A DNA stretch of 5,112 nt. Source: Ramlibacter sp. GTDB lineage: Bacteria > Pseudomonadota > Gammaproteobacteria > Burkholderiales > Burkholderiaceae_C. Of the stretch, positions 4,612 to 5,112 are shown piece after piece. The notes beneath the pieces were generated by a model. It saw nothing but the letters and a program-made list of their open reading frames with translations, was not told where the DNA came from and made no database searches. The position numbers were made by a program, and so were the translations under genes. Each line of letters begins with the position of its first letter. Positions within the stretch are counted from its first letter, which is position 1. Where the stretch lies: NCBI GenBank assembly GCA_025351615.1, contig JANXVP010000344.1, positions 1 to 5,112 on the forward strand, given 5' to 3'.

Positions 4612-5112
4612 ATGTCCCTCTTCAAGCTCTCTCCTTTCGTGCTCGCCGTCCTGGCAGCGTCTTCAATGGCGCAGAGCCAGCCGGCCGACCCGCAACCCGG
4701 AGCGCTGGCGCCGGTGACTGTGACCGGCTCGCGCAACAGCCAGCTCGGCATTGCGGATTCCGCCAACTCCGGTGTGGTGACCCAGAAACAGCTGGAGGCG
4801 CGGCCGGTGTACCGGCCGGGGGAGGTGCTGGAAGCGACACCCGGACTGGTCGTCAGCCAGCACAGCGGTGAAGGCAAGGCCAACCAGTTCTATCTGCGCG
4901 GCTTCAATCTCGACCATGGGACCGACCTGCGCACCACTGTCGACGGCATGTTGGTGAACCAGCGCAGCCACGCCCACGGGCAGGGCTGGACCGACCTGAA
5001 TTTCCTGATCCCCGAACTGACGTCACGGCTGGAATACCGCAAGGGCCCGTACTATGCGGCGGAGGGCGACTTCGCGTCGGCCGGCGCTGTCTCTGTCGTC
5101 TACGCCAACAAG
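4612..5112 (+). CDS. TonB-dependent outer-membrane receptor, N-terminal part (partial, runs off right edge)
   Basis: The first 167 codons of a TonB-dependent receptor are present. Residues 1-20 form a Sec signal peptide (Lys5, hydrophobic PFVLAVLAA at 8-16, likely cleavage after SMA at 18-20). A TonB-box-like segment PVTVTGSR (34-41) follows, then the plug domain: RPGEVLEATPGLVV (68-81), NQFYLRGFNLDHGTD (91-105), TTVDGMLVN (108-116), the His-bearing RSHAHGQGWTDLNFLIPE (118-135), LEYRKGPYY (140-148) and EGDFASAGAV (151-160). The beta-barrel is beyond the window. Receptors of this type import metal chelates or other scarce nutrients using energy from TonB-ExbBD. The neighbouring NikR-type regulator suggests nickel, cobalt or a related metal complex, but this is inference. 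The ATG at 4612 gives a clean signal peptide, although its ribosome site is weak. The 38-bp gap from nikR, without a terminator, suggests one operon. Confidence 0.92.
   Translation, partial: MSLFKLSPFVLAVLAASSMAQSQPADPQPGALAPVTVTGSRNSQLGIADSANSGVVTQKQLEARPVYRPGEVLEATPGLVVSQHSGEGKANQFYLRGFNLDHGTDLRTTVDGMLVNQRSHAHGQGWTDLNFLIPELTSRLEYRKGPYYAAEGDFASAGAVSVVYANK

Overview
This window of high-GC DNA (roughly 60-65% by eye) looks like a betaproteobacterial chromosome, most likely Burkholderiales and probably Oxalobacteraceae (Massilia/Herbaspirillum type). That placement rests on recalled family resemblance: the RsbRD-type N-terminus of a sensor kinase, the MiaA sequence style, and CsbD and DUF3096 stress-type small proteins. 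No rRNA or other taxonomic marker is present.

Layout: positions 1-3653 carry six genes, all on the minus strand. In transcription order they are miaA (tRNA dimethylallyltransferase), an ABC transporter ATPase overlapping miaA by 4 bp, a lipoprotein starting 3 bp after the ATPase stop, a trypsin-like serine protease starting 13 bp after the lipoprotein stop, then after a 107-bp gap a 45-residue two-helix membrane protein (DUF3096), and finally the N-terminus of an RsbRD-domain sensor kinase that runs off the left edge. The first four genes are packed tightly enough to be one operon.

Positions 3654-3799 are a divergent intergenic region. To its right, on the plus strand, lie csbD (small hydrophilic stress protein) with a strong intrinsic terminator, then an AT-rich promoter-like patch, a NikR-family metal-responsive repressor, and 38 bp later the start of a TonB-dependent outer-membrane receptor that runs off the right edge. 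The nikR-receptor pair looks like a self-contained metal uptake module: the receptor imports a metal or metal chelate and the regulator adjusts its expression.

The most notable points are: (1) the NikR protein keeps the ribbon-helix-helix domain but lacks two of the four classical high-affinity nickel ligands (Pro and Gly replace His89 and Cys95 of E. coli NikR) and has a His-containing C-terminal extension; (2) the LolD/MacB-type ATPase has no permease beside it and is instead coupled to a lipoprotein and to a protease with an intact catalytic triad but no signal peptide. No CRISPR array, insertion sequence, tRNA, rRNA or phage element was seen, and no stretch over 300 bases lacks a gene.
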